NCBI GenBank assembly: GCA_938023895.1
Contig: CALJDH010000206.1
Span: 1 to 9,381, forward strand
Direction: 5' to 3'
Source: an uncultured Aliiroseovarius sp.
GTDB lineage: Bacteria > Pseudomonadota > Alphaproteobacteria > Rhodobacterales > Rhodobacteraceae
Length of the DNA: 9,381 bases
The notes under the pieces are model-generated. The model saw only the letters and a list, made by a program, of their open reading frames with translations. It was not told the DNA's origin and searched no databases. The position numbers were made by a program, and so were the translations under genes. Below, piece after piece: positions 1 to 7,748 of the stretch (position 1 is the stretch's first letter; each line of letters opens with the position of its first letter).

Positions 1-1
1 A

Positions 2-91
2 CAGATGGCCCGTGCCGCGCTGGCCCATGGCCGCCCGGATGCAACCGACGCGTTGGTCGCGCTGGTCGAAGAATTGGCCGCGCAGGCCTGA
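2..91 (+). CDS. murG: MurG C-terminal end (partial)
   Basis: An open frame enters from the left edge and stops at TGA 89-91, giving 29 visible residues that end in VEELAAQA. The pattern of an Ala-rich helix (MARAALAHGRPDA) followed by a Leu/Val-rich amphipathic helix fits the C-terminus of MurG. MurG is the glycosyltransferase that adds GlcNAc to lipid I, forming lipid II on the inner face of the cytoplasmic membrane. The position immediately upstream of murC, with a 24-bp gap, is the standard murG-murC order of proteobacterial dcw clusters. No catalytic motif is visible because those lie upstream of the window. The call therefore rests on position plus a short tail. Confidence 0.75.
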   Translation, partial: QMARAALAHGRPDATDALVALVEELAAQA

Positions 92-115
92 GAACTACAC
101 CTGAAGGATACACCG

Positions 116-1513
<1,398 letters not shown>

Positions 1514-1564
1514 GACGCTCTTTACGCAAGGGTTCTCTTGAATGGGGCATCGTTTCGTGTTGGT

Positions 1565-1593
1565 TTGAAAGCCGCGCGACACCTCGAGATATT
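1565..1593 (+). promoter_or_regulatory. possible sigma70-type promoter before the permease gene
   Basis: In the 103-bp gap between murC and the permease gene, TTGAAA (1565-1570) matches the -35 consensus at 5 of 6 positions. Exactly 17 bp later GATATT (1588-1593) matches the -10 consensus at 4 of 6. A start around 1600 would leave a leader of under 20 nt before the ATG at 1617. No terminator-like hairpin with a T tract follows murC, so read-through from murC is also likely. This is a pattern match only. Confidence 0.35.
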
Positions 1594-1616
1594 GCTATTC
1601 CCCAACAGGTGACTTT

Positions 1617-2813
1617 ATGAAGCCCGCCCCACTGAAACGAAACCTCGGCCTAGGACTTCTGACCATGTACGGCGTCGGCGTCATGGTCGGGGCCGGGATC
1701 TATGTGCTGGTCGGCGCTGTGGCGGCCGAGGCTGGGGTCTGGGCACCCTTGGCCTTTTTGCTGGCCGGGCTGATCGCGGCCCCCTCGGCGCTTAGCTACG
1801 CCGAACTCAGCTCGCGCATTCCTGAAGCCTCGGGCGAAGCGGCCTATGTCGAGAAAGGCCTGAACAGCCACTTTCTGGCGGTGTTGATCGGCTTGGCCAT
1901 CGTGCTGGCGGGTACCGTATCCGCCGCGGCAGTGTTGCGCGGCGGCGTTGGCTATTTAACGGCCTTGGTCGATATCCCAAGTGCATGGGCCATCATCGGC
2001 ATCGGAATCGCCCTAACCCTTGTGGCGCTTGTGGGCGTGTTGGAAAGCCTGTCACTGGCCGCCATCTTCACGGTGGTCGAGGTGCTGGGCCTGATCGCGG
2101 TGGTCTATGCGGGGTTCACGGCGCCGCCCGTTGCCGTGCTGGCCGATCTTCCCGAAATCTATTGGCCCGGTGTCGCAGGTGCCGCTGCCTTGGCGTTCTT
2201 CGCCTTCATCGGGTTCGAGGACATGGTGAATATGGCGGAAGAGGCGAAAGACCCCACGCGCACCGTCCCCCGCGCCATTCTGATCGCCTTGGTCATCACG
2301 ACCTTGCTATACGCGCTGGTCTCCTATGCCGCCGTGCGCGCCGTACCGGTAGACGCTCTGGCAAGTTCGGGTCGACCCTTGGTGTTGGTATGGGAAAGCA
2401 GCTTCACAGCCTCGCCTGCCCTGCTTGGAGGCATCGCCGTGATCGCAGCGTTGAACGGAGTGTTGGCACAGATCGTCATGGCCGCCCGCGTGCTGTTCGG
2501 CCTTGGTCGACGCGAGAAGCTTCTGTCGTTCTTCCATCGCGCCCATCCCCGTTTCGGCACGCCCGCTTTGGCGACGGTGCTGCTGGGGGCAGGGGTGATT
2601 GGGGCCGCCTTGGCCTTACCTGTGTCTGAACTGGCGAATGTAACCTCGACCGTGTTGCTGATCGTGTTCGCGGTGGTGAACATCGCGCTGATCGCGTTGA
2701 AACGGAAAGCGCCCAAGGCTCCGTTCCAAACCGCTGTCTGGGTGCCGTGGCTGGGGTTGATCGGTGCCTTGGCAGCGCTGGCCGCATCCTTTCTGACAGG
2801 CGCCACACATTGA
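1617..2813 (+). CDS. APC-superfamily amino acid permease
   Basis: A polytopic inner-membrane transporter of 398 residues in the amino acid-polyamine-organocation superfamily. About 11 hydrophobic segments can be counted. TM1 carries the unwound-helix motif GVGVMVGAGIY (residues 19-29), where these transporters bind substrate. TM2 runs into SYAELSSRIPEASGEAAYV (60-78), and TM6 is followed by the family signature GFEDMVNMAEEAKDP (199-213). Members are usually about 400-500 residues, so this is a short but complete form. The substrate cannot be read from the sequence; amino acid uptake or exchange is the family inference. The start ATG has AGGTGA at 1607-1612 in front. The gene has its own promoter-like sequence upstream, and its stop codon overlaps the next start (TTGA at 2810-2813), so expression is probably coupled to the DUF2484 genes. 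A permease here is not part of the canonical dcw cluster. GC content looks like that of the neighbours, so recent transfer is not evident. Confidence 0.9.
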   Translation: MKPAPLKRNLGLGLLTMYGVGVMVGAGIYVLVGAVAAEAGVWAPLAFLLAGLIAAPSALSYAELSSRIPEASGEAAYVEKGLNSHFLAVLIGLAIVLAGTVSAAAVLRGGVGYLTALVDIPSAWAIIGIGIALTLVALVGVLESLSLAAIFTVVEVLGLIAVVYAGFTAPPVAVLADLPEIYWPGVAGAAALAFFAFIGFEDMVNMAEEAKDPTRTVPRAILIALVITTLLYALVSYAAVRAVPVDALASSGRPLVLVWESSFTASPALLGGIAVIAALNGVLAQIVMAARVLFGLGRREKLLSFFHRAHPRFGTPALATVLLGAGVIGAALALPVSELANVTSTVLLIVFAVVNIALIALKRKAPKAPFQTAVWVPWLGLIGALAALAASFLTGATH

Positions 2814-3049
2814 GCCCGTCTTTGATCGCAGGTGCTCTCTGGGCCATTGCCGCGACAATTGTCGCGCTGTTGCCGATGCGGATGCAGTTCCCGCCGGGGA
2901 TCATTTTGCTGATCTCAGCCCCCGTGTTGATCCTCTGGATTGGGGCCACCCATGGCTGGATCTGGGCCGCCCTCGGGCTTGCCGCTTTCCTGTCCATGTT
3001 CCGCCGTCCGCTATGGTATTTGGTCCGCAAAGCGGTGGGCCGCGCATGA
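2810..3049 (+). CDS. DUF2484-type small membrane protein, copy 1
   Basis: A 79-residue hydrophobic protein. The TTG at 2810-2812 is chosen as start because it overlaps the permease stop (TTGA), lies 9 nt after ACAGG (2796-2800), and gives an N-terminus (SPSLIAGALWAIAATIVALLP) that aligns without gaps to the next gene. In-frame starts further upstream lie inside the permease gene. Two to three membrane spans are visible: about 4-22, 30-47 and 50-63. A basic C-terminus (RRPLWYLVRKAVGRA) probably stays in the cytoplasm. It resembles the Rhodobacterales family DUF2484, usually seen between murC and murB. No biochemical function is known to me. The location suggests an envelope or cell-wall role, but that is inference. 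Aromatic residues in a GWIW motif (49-52) mark the second hydrophobic half. Confidence 0.8.
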   Translation: MSPSLIAGALWAIAATIVALLPMRMQFPPGIILLISAPVLILWIGATHGWIWAALGLAAFLSMFRRPLWYLVRKAVGRA

Positions 3050-3285
3050 CGTTGTCGCTGATCCTTGCTTGCCTCTGGGCGCTCACAGCGCAGGTCATTG
3101 CTCTGACGCCCTCGCGTGATCATCACTGGCGGGTGGCTTACGTCTTGATTGCCGTGGGCATTCCGCTATTGGGATACGTGATTTATGAGAACGGCCCATG
3201 GGTAGGGCTTCTGGTCTTGCTAGGCGCGATGTCTATCCTGCGCTGGCCGGTAATCTACCTGACCCGCTGGCTGAAGAAGAGGTAG
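3046..3285 (+). CDS. DUF2484-type small membrane protein, copy 2
   Basis: A second 79-residue member of the same family. The ATG at 3046 overlaps the stop of copy 1 (ATGA 3046-3049), which argues for translational coupling; an earlier in-frame ATG at 3013 lies inside copy 1. It shares with copy 1 the N-terminal pattern M-x-x-SLI-x-x-x-LWA-x-x-A-x-x-x-AL-x-P-x-R. It also shares the C-terminal pattern S-x-x-R-x-P-x-x-YL with only a one-residue offset, so the two genes are diverged tandem duplicates. The middle differs: SRDHHWR at 23-29 is charged here, whereas copy 1 has MRMQFPP. Hydrophobic spans lie at about 4-21, 31-47 and 52-64, and the tail RWLKKR is basic. The stop is 3 nt before murB. 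Function is unknown; a membrane role connected with envelope synthesis is inferred from context only. Confidence 0.88.
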   Translation: MTLSLILACLWALTAQVIALTPSRDHHWRVAYVLIAVGIPLLGYVIYENGPWVGLLVLLGAMSILRWPVIYLTRWLKKR

Positions 3286-3288
3286 AAC

Positions 3289-4221
3289 ATGGCCCGACCC
3301 AATCAGATCACCATTCGCGGAAGCCTGATGGCCGACAGGGAACTCGCTGGGCTGACGTGGCTGCGTGTCGGTGGTCCGGCAGACTGGCTGTTCATGCCCG
3401 CAGACGAGGATGATCTGGCGCATTTCCTGTCCGAACTGGACGCGGATGTGCCGGTCTTTCCGATGGGCGTTGGCTCGAACCTGATCGTGCGGGACGGAGG
3501 CATCCGGGGCGTCGTGATCCGCATGGGGCGCGGCTTCAACGGGGTCGAAATTGACGGTCAGACGGTGACGGCGGGTGTGGCCGCGCTGGACGCGCAAGTC
3601 GCCAAGAAAGCGGCTGCCGAGGGCGTGGACCTGACCTTCTTGCGCACAATTCCGGGGGCAATTGGTGGCGCGGTTCGCATGAATGCTGGCTGCTACGGCT
3701 CTTATATTGCTGATGTTTTTCAATCTGCCACGGCCGTCACGCGGCGCGGCGAGCGCGTGACGCTGACTGCCGATGATCTGCAGTTCCAATACCGCCAAAG
3801 CGAACTGCCGGACGGGTGGGTTGTGACCAAGGCCGTCCTGAAAGGCCCCTCGGGCAATCCCGAAGAACTGGCCGTACGGATGGACGCGCAATTGGCCAAG
3901 CGCGACGAAACCCAACCGACCAAAGATCGCACGGCAGGCTCGACATTCCGTAATCCGGCAGGTTTCAGCTCGACTGGGCAAGCCGATGACAGCCACGACT
4001 TGAAAGCTTGGAAGGTGATCGACGAGGCTGGAATGCGCGGCGCGACCCGGGGCGGGGCGCAGATGAACCAGATGCACTCGAACTTCCTGACCAACACGGG
4101 CGACGCCACCGCCGCCGACCTTGAAGGACTGGGTGAAGAGGTCAGAAAAAAGGTTTACGAACACAGTGGCATAGAGCTACAATGGGAAATCAAGCGCGTA
4201 GGCGAACCGGCGGCAGAATAA
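3289..4221 (+). CDS. murB: UDP-N-acetylenolpyruvoylglucosamine reductase MurB
   Basis: A cytoplasmic flavoenzyme that reduces UDP-GlcNAc-enolpyruvate to UDP-MurNAc with NADPH, upstream of MurC in the pathway. The protein is 310 residues, the shorter type II form common outside the enterics. The FAD domain shows LRVGGPA near the N-terminus, GVGSNL at 60-65 and [16 protein letters not shown] at 119-134. Catalytic positions by comparison with E. coli are R169 in YRQS, the proton-donor serine S218 in GSTFRNP, and E300 in QWEIKR, so all three are present. The residue two before E300 is Gln, where many homologues have Glu (LEWEI), which is not expected to be essential. The start ATG at 3289 lies 3 nt after the DUF2484 stop, with GAAGAGG just upstream at 3276-3282. 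It is probably co-transcribed with the two small membrane genes. Confidence 0.97.
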   Translation: MARPNQITIRGSLMADRELAGLTWLRVGGPADWLFMPADEDDLAHFLSELDADVPVFPMGVGSNLIVRDGGIRGVVIRMGRGFNGVEIDGQTVTAGVAALDAQVAKKAAAEGVDLTFLRTIPGAIGGAVRMNAGCYGSYIADVFQSATAVTRRGERVTLTADDLQFQYRQSELPDGWVVTKAVLKGPSGNPEELAVRMDAQLAKRDETQPTKDRTAGSTFRNPAGFSSTGQADDSHDLKAWKVIDEAGMRGATRGGAQMNQMHSNFLTNTGDATAADLEGLGEEVRKKVYEHSGIELQWEIKRVGEPAAE

Positions 4222-4434
4222 ACCGGGCGCAACACGCGGAAATGACGGCCAAAAAGGCCGGAGATTGAGGGGTCGGGCAGGCCCTGAAAACCGAAAAACA
4301 GACGCAGAAAACTGCGCGATATCTCGGTTCGGGGCGGTACGCCTCATGACAGATACCGTGGTTACACGGGATTGGCGCCGGAAACGGCAGGGCATTTTGG
4401 TCGCACTGCGGCCGGGTAACGAGGCATTACAGGC
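4222..4434 (+). other. murB-ddl spacer with several short stem-loops
   Basis: This 213-bp gap contains no convincing gene and no clear promoter. It holds a run of perfect short inverted repeats. CGGCC-AAAAA-GGCCG lies at 4246-4260. AACCGA (4289-4294) pairs with TCGGTT (4324-4329) and encloses CGCAG-AAAA-CTGCG (4303-4316). CCGTG-GTTA-CACGG lies at 4356-4369, and GCCG-GAAA-CGGC, with a GNRA-type loop, at 4377-4388. None is followed by a T tract, so they are not intrinsic terminators. They could form a structured leader of the ddl mRNA or a processing region. GAGG at 4421-4424 is the likely ribosome site for ddl. Confidence 0.45.
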
Positions 4435-5349
4435 ATGTCGGGGTCTTCCGTCAGCAAAGTAGTCGTTTTGATGGGCGGTCCATCGGCCGAGCGCGACGTG
4501 TCGCTCAGCTCGGGCGAGGAATGCGCCAAGGCCTTGGCTGGCGAGGGCTATGACGTCGTGAAGATCGACGCGGGCCCCGATCTGGCCGAGCGCCTGAAAG
4601 CCGAAGCTCCTGATGTTGTTTTCAACGCGCTGCATGGCCGTTGGGGCGAAGATGGCTGCGTACAGGGCCTGCTGGAATGGCTGCAAATTCCTTACACTCA
4701 TTCGGGCGTGCTGGCGTCCTCGCTTGCGATGGACAAAGAGCGCGCCAAGGACACGTTCCGCGCCGCGGGTCTTCCCGTGGTCGCCAGTGTTTTGGCCGAC
4801 AAGGGTGAGGTTCAGGCCCGTCACGTGATAGAGCCGCCTTACGTGGTGAAGCCCTATAACGAGGGCAGCTCGGTCGGGATCTACATCGTGCAAGAGGGTG
4901 CGAATACGCCGCCGAAACTGGCTGAGAGCATGCCAGACACCGTGATGGTGGAAACCTATGCTCCGGGGCGCGAGCTGACGACCACTGTGATGGGCGACCG
5001 TGCACTTGGCGTGACGGATATCATCACCGACGGCTGGTATGACTATGACGCGAAATACGCCGAGGGCGGATCGCGCCACGAAATCCCAGCCAGCATCCCG
5101 GCAGACATTGAAGCCGCGTGCTTGGATTATGCCCTGCGCGCGCACGAAGCTTTGGGCTGTCGCGGTGTTAGCCGCACCGATTTCCGCTGGGACGAAGCTC
5201 GCGGGCTGGACGGTCTGATCATTCTGGAAACCAACACGCAGCCGGGCATGACGCCGACCTCTTTGGCGCCCGAACAGGGTGCGCATCAGGGGATGAGCTT
5301 TGGTGCGTTCTGTAAATGGATGGTGGAGGACGCATCGTGCGACCGATGA
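4435..5349 (+). CDS. ddl: D-alanine--D-alanine ligase Ddl
   Basis: A cytoplasmic ATP-grasp ligase that joins two D-Ala to supply the terminal dipeptide of the peptidoglycan stem. The protein is 304 residues, normal for the DdlB-type form. Visible motifs in order are [14 protein letters not shown] at 14-27 with E19, HGRWGEDG, the ATP-grasp lysine K139 in [13 protein letters not shown] with S145, and AKYAEGG with Y208. R247 and D249 follow in SRTDF, then E265 and N267 in [14 protein letters not shown], giving the metal ligands. Y208 in the omega-loop is the residue associated with D-Ala:D-Ala rather than D-Ala:D-lactate activity. The only sensible start is ATG 4435, with GAGG 10 nt upstream, a somewhat long spacing. 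The 3' end overlaps ftsQ by 13 nt, so ddl-ftsQ-ftsA form a tight block. Confidence 0.97.
   Translation: MSGSSVSKVVVLMGGPSAERDVSLSSGEECAKALAGEGYDVVKIDAGPDLAERLKAEAPDVVFNALHGRWGEDGCVQGLLEWLQIPYTHSGVLASSLAMDKERAKDTFRAAGLPVVASVLADKGEVQARHVIEPPYVVKPYNEGSSVGIYIVQEGANTPPKLAESMPDTVMVETYAPGRELTTTVMGDRALGVTDIITDGWYDYDAKYAEGGSRHEIPASIPADIEAACLDYALRAHEALGCRGVSRTDFRWDEARGLDGLIILETNTQPGMTPTSLAPEQGAHQGMSFGAFCKWMVEDASCDR
5325..5330 (+). promoter_or_regulatory. Shine-Dalgarno that fixes the ftsQ start at GTG 5337
   Basis: GGAGGA lies inside the 3' end of ddl. It is 6 nt before GTG 5337, 15 nt before ATG 5346, and downstream of ATG 5316. The spacing supports GTG 5337 as the ftsQ start and rules against the other two in-frame candidates. 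Confidence 0.7.
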
Positions 5350-6239
5350 CCTCGCCTTCGCGTGACAAGACGGATGCAGAGCGCCGCGACCCGGCGCCCT
5401 CACGCCTTGCTTACAAGGCCCATCGCCTGTGGCTGACCCCGGTATTCCGCGCCTTCCTGCGCGTGGGTCTGCCGGTCTTTGCCATCCTGATGGCAACCGG
5501 CTGGTACCTGTCCAACCCAACCAACCGCTATGCGATCGGCGAGAAACTGACCAACGTGAAGCGTTCGGTACAGGAAAGGCCTGAATTCATGGTCAAGCTG
5601 ATGGCTGTCGAAGGAGCGACGCCGGTTGTCGACAGTGCCGTGCGTCAGATCTTGCCCATCGACTTCCCGATCTCAAGCTTCGATCTGGATCTGGATCGCA
5701 TGCGGGCCGAGATCATGAAGCTGGACGTGATCGAGAATGCAGACCTGCGCATCCGTCCAGGTGGTGTGTTGGAGATCGCTCTGACCGAACGTCAGCCGGT
5801 GATCCTGTGGCGTCATAGCGGTGTAATCGACATGCTGGACGCGGGCGGCCATCGCGTCGCCAGCCTGCTGGATCGTGCGGCGCGGTCTGATCTGCCGCTG
5901 ATCACCGGGAAGGGCGCCGCAGACGCCGTGCCCGAAGCGCGTGCCATTCTGGATACAGCAGCCCCCTTGCGCGGCGAGTTGCGCGGGCTGATCCGCGTGG
6001 GCGAACGCCGCTGGGACGTCGTCCTGAAAAGCGACCAGCGCATTCAGCTGCCTTCTGACAACCCCGTGGCCGCATTGGAGCAAGTGATTGCCCTGCACCA
6101 GGCGCAAGACCTGTTTGGCCGCGACCTGAGCGTGATTGATATGAGAAATCCCCAGCGCCCCACGCTGCGTCTTGGCGTTACCGCCATGCACGAGCTGCGC
6201 CGCCTTAAAGGGGTTCAGATTGAAGAGGTTTCCCAATGA
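5337..6239 (+). CDS. ftsQ: cell division protein FtsQ
   Basis: A single-pass inner-membrane divisome protein that links cytoplasmic ring components to the periplasmic FtsB/FtsL complex. With the GTG start it has 300 residues. It has an Arg/Lys-rich cytoplasmic tail of about 40 residues, including [20 protein letters not shown] (16-35), a pattern I recall in Rhodobacteraceae FtsQ. One TM helix lies at about 41-58 ([18 protein letters not shown]). A POTRA domain at about 84-152 ends in [13 protein letters not shown], followed by the FtsQ-type beta domain to the C-terminus. The start overlaps the ddl stop by 13 nt, and the stop overlaps the ftsA start (ATGA), so the three genes are probably translationally coupled. 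FtsQ is poorly conserved at sequence level, so context carries much of the weight, but the TM-POTRA layout is clear. Confidence 0.93.
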   Translation: MRPMTSPSRDKTDAERRDPAPSRLAYKAHRLWLTPVFRAFLRVGLPVFAILMATGWYLSNPTNRYAIGEKLTNVKRSVQERPEFMVKLMAVEGATPVVDSAVRQILPIDFPISSFDLDLDRMRAEIMKLDVIENADLRIRPGGVLEIALTERQPVILWRHSGVIDMLDAGGHRVASLLDRAARSDLPLITGKGAADAVPEARAILDTAAPLRGELRGLIRVGERRWDVVLKSDQRIQLPSDNPVAALEQVIALHQAQDLFGRDLSVIDMRNPQRPTLRLGVTAMHELRRLKGVQIEEVSQ

Positions 6240-7570
6240 CCGATATTTACAGCCAGCAACGCGCCATGCGGGCCATGCGCGAAGCCGCCATGCAACGCGG
6301 CGTGATTGCCATTCTGGATATCGGCAGCGCCAAAGTGGGCTGTCTGGTCCTGCGCTTTGACGGGCCCGAGCAGTTCCGCGACAGCGACGGCGTAGGGTCC
6401 TTGGCAGGGCAGAGCGCCTTTCGTGTGATCGGCGCCGCAACCACCCGCTCGCGCGGGGTGCGCTTTGGCGAGATTGACGCCATGGCCGAGACCGAGCGCG
6501 CCATTCGCACCGCCGTGCAGGCCGCGCAGAAGATGGCGAACCTGCGGGTGGATCATGTGATTGCCTGTTTCTCGGGTGCAAACCCGCGCAGCTATGGGCT
6601 GGATGGGGCTGTGGATATCGACGGTCGTGCGGTCACCGAAGACGACGTGGCGCGCGTGCTGGCAGCTTGTGACATGCCCGATATTGGCGACGGGCGCGAG
6701 GTGCTGCATGCCCAGCCGGTGAACTTTGCGCTGGATCACCGCTCGGGCCTTGCGGATCCGCGTGGGCAGATCGGCAACCGTCTGGCGGTGGACTTGCATG
6801 TGTTGACCGTCGATTCAGCGGTCATTCAGAACCTGCTCTATTGTATCAAGCGCTGCGACCTTGAAGTCGCAGGGCTGGCAAGCTCGGCCTATGTGTCGGG
6901 GATTTCCGCGCTGGTCGAGGATGAACAAGAGCTGGGCGCCGCCTGTATCGATTTAGGTGGAGGTTCAACTGGCATCTCTATCTTCATGAAAAAGCACATG
7001 ATTTATGCCGACAGCGTGCGTCTGGGTGGGGATCATGTGACCTCGGACATCTCGAAAGGGCTTCATGTGCCCCTATCGACCGCCGAGCGGATCAAGTCCT
7101 TCTATGGTGGCGTTGTCGCCACCGGCATGGATGATCGCGAGATGATCGAGATTGGCGGCGACACGGGCGACTGGGAACACGACCGCCGCACCGTCAGCCG
7201 GGCCGAACTGATCGGCATCATGCGACCGCGCGTCGAAGAAATTCTGGAAGAGGTGCGGATGCGTCTTGATGCGGCCGGGTTTGACCATCTGCCCAGTCAA
7301 TCCATCGTGTTGACCGGGGGCGGAAGCCAGATCCCGGGGTTGGACGGACTCGCCCCGAAAATTCTCGGCCAGAATGTGCGCCTTGGACGCCCGCTTCGGG
7401 TGCAGGGCCTGCCGCAAGCGGCGACCGGACCGGGCTTTGCCTCGGCCGTGGGGTTGTGCCTGTTTGCGGCCCATCCACAGGACGAATGGTGGGATTTCGA
7501 AATGCCCGCCGAGACCTATCCGGCGCGCAGTTTCCGCCGGGCGTTCAAGTGGTTCAAGGACAATTGGTAA
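6236..7570 (+). CDS. ftsA: cell division protein FtsA
   Basis: An actin-fold ATPase that anchors FtsZ filaments to the membrane and recruits later divisome proteins. The protein is 444 residues. The phosphate-1 loop AILDIGSAK is at 25-33, the phosphate-2 loop CIDLGGGSTG at 237-246, and the adenosine motif VLTGGGSQIPGL at 358-369. The 1C subdomain, which replaces actin 1B, lies at about 110-195. The C-terminal RSFRRAFKWFKDNW is an amphipathic Arg/Trp/Phe helix, the expected membrane-targeting sequence. The N-terminus has about 20 extra residues rich in Met, Arg and Gln before the fold begins. The start is ATG 6236, overlapping the ftsQ stop (ATGA), with GAAGAGG at 6222-6228 and 7-nt spacing. 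Unlike the tight junctions upstream, ftsA is separated from ftsZ by 230 bp, so the FtsA:FtsZ ratio can be set separately. Confidence 0.97.
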   Translation: MTDIYSQQRAMRAMREAAMQRGVIAILDIGSAKVGCLVLRFDGPEQFRDSDGVGSLAGQSAFRVIGAATTRSRGVRFGEIDAMAETERAIRTAVQAAQKMANLRVDHVIACFSGANPRSYGLDGAVDIDGRAVTEDDVARVLAACDMPDIGDGREVLHAQPVNFALDHRSGLADPRGQIGNRLAVDLHVLTVDSAVIQNLLYCIKRCDLEVAGLASSAYVSGISALVEDEQELGAACIDLGGGSTGISIFMKKHMIYADSVRLGGDHVTSDISKGLHVPLSTAERIKSFYGGVVATGMDDREMIEIGGDTGDWEHDRRTVSRAELIGIMRPRVEEILEEVRMRLDAAGFDHLPSQSIVLTGGGSQIPGLDGLAPKILGQNVRLGRPLRVQGLPQAATGPGFASAVGLCLFAAHPQDEWWDFEMPAETYPARSFRRAFKWFKDNW

Positions 7571-7572
7571 AC

Positions 7573-7602
7573 AAGACGCTGCACCGCAACATGCTGTGTC
7601 TT
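7573..7602 (+). other. stem-loop just after the ftsA stop codon
   Basis: AAGACGCTGCA (7573-7583) pairs with TGCTGTGTCTT (7592-7602): nine Watson-Crick pairs, one G-U and one T-T mismatch around an 8-nt loop. It starts 3 nt after the ftsA stop. No T run follows, so a Rho-independent terminator is unlikely. A 3'-end stabiliser, processing site or pause site is possible. Confidence 0.45.
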
Positions 7603-7650
7603 CGGCGAAATCCTGCTTAAAACCTTCATATTTCCTCAATATTTTGCGGT

Positions 7651-7655
7651 GAATC
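7651..7655. promoter_or_regulatory. GANTC site (GAATC), upstream ftsZ region
   Basis: A GANTC pentamer, the recognition sequence of the alphaproteobacterial cell-cycle methyltransferase CcrM, lies 146 bp before the ftsZ start. It abuts the stem-loop at 7654-7672. By-eye counting finds only about five GANTC sites in the window, and two are in this leader. Confidence 0.5.
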
Positions 7656-7672
7656 GCGCCTTTAGGGCGTGA
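7654..7672 (+). other. 7-bp stem-loop in the ftsZ leader
   Basis: TCGCGCC (7654-7660) pairs with GGCGTGA (7666-7672), six Watson-Crick pairs plus one G-U, around the loop TTTAG. It could act as RNA structure or as a dyad for a DNA-binding protein next to the GANTC site. There is no T tract directly after it. Confidence 0.4.
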
Positions 7673-7698
7673 CGAACCCTGCAGTTTTGAGGTAATAT
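7669..7698 (+). promoter_or_regulatory. weak candidate promoter for ftsZ
   Basis: GTGACG (7669-7674; 4 of 6 to -35) and TAATAT (7693-7698; 4 of 6 to -10) are separated by 18 bp. The surrounding 60 bp is the most AT-rich part of the window. A start near 7705 would give a leader of about 95 nt carrying the second GANTC site and the stem-loop at 7749-7775. This is weak evidence from pattern alone. Confidence 0.25.
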
Positions 7699-7722
7699 GG
7701 AAAAAAAGAGGCAGTCACCGGC

Positions 7723-7727
7723 GATTC
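7723..7727. promoter_or_regulatory. GANTC site (GATTC), ftsZ-proximal
   Basis: A second GANTC pentamer lies 72 bp after the first and 74 bp before the ftsZ start. Paired GANTC sites in front of ftsZ fit the known CcrM/GcrA control of ftsZ in Caulobacter. Whether that applies here is inference. Confidence 0.5.
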
Positions 7728-7748
7728 AGTCGGGATAACAACATATCA

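Noticed and set aside
1985..2629. 214-codon plus-strand frame inside the permease gene
   Set aside because: Arg/Gly/His-rich out-of-frame product, while the permease frame has clear membrane helices and family motifs.
2747..2809. Longer N-terminus for the first DUF2484 gene
   Set aside because: It would lie inside the permease coding sequence and adds residues (Gly/Arg/Ser-rich) that do not match the paralogue; TTG 2810 aligns exactly.
3013..3045. Longer N-terminus for the second DUF2484 gene from ATG 3013
   Set aside because: It overlaps copy 1 by 37 nt and adds residues absent from the family pattern; ATG 3046 forms an ATGA junction and gives matching lengths.
3220..4164. 314-codon minus-strand frame opposite murB
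   Set aside because: Shadow of murB, with no recognisable domain.
4246..4260. CGGCC-AAAAA-GGCCG as a murB terminator
   Set aside because: Only 5 bp of stem, and the following bases (GAGATTGAGG) contain no T tract, so an intrinsic terminator is not supported.
4265..4462. 65-codon plus-strand frame beginning with TTG in the murB-ddl spacer
   Set aside because: No ribosome site, polar Arg-rich product without resemblance to anything I know, and it runs into the ddl start region out of frame.
4177..5520. 447-codon minus-strand frame opposite ddl, crossing the murB-ddl spacer
   Set aside because: Same kind of antisense shadow; the spacer part shows no ribosome site or domain that would support a real gene.
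7617..7642. CtrA-type site (TTAA-N7-TTAA) upstream of ftsZ
   Set aside because: Only one TTAA half-site is present (7617-7620); the second half at the required spacing does not match.
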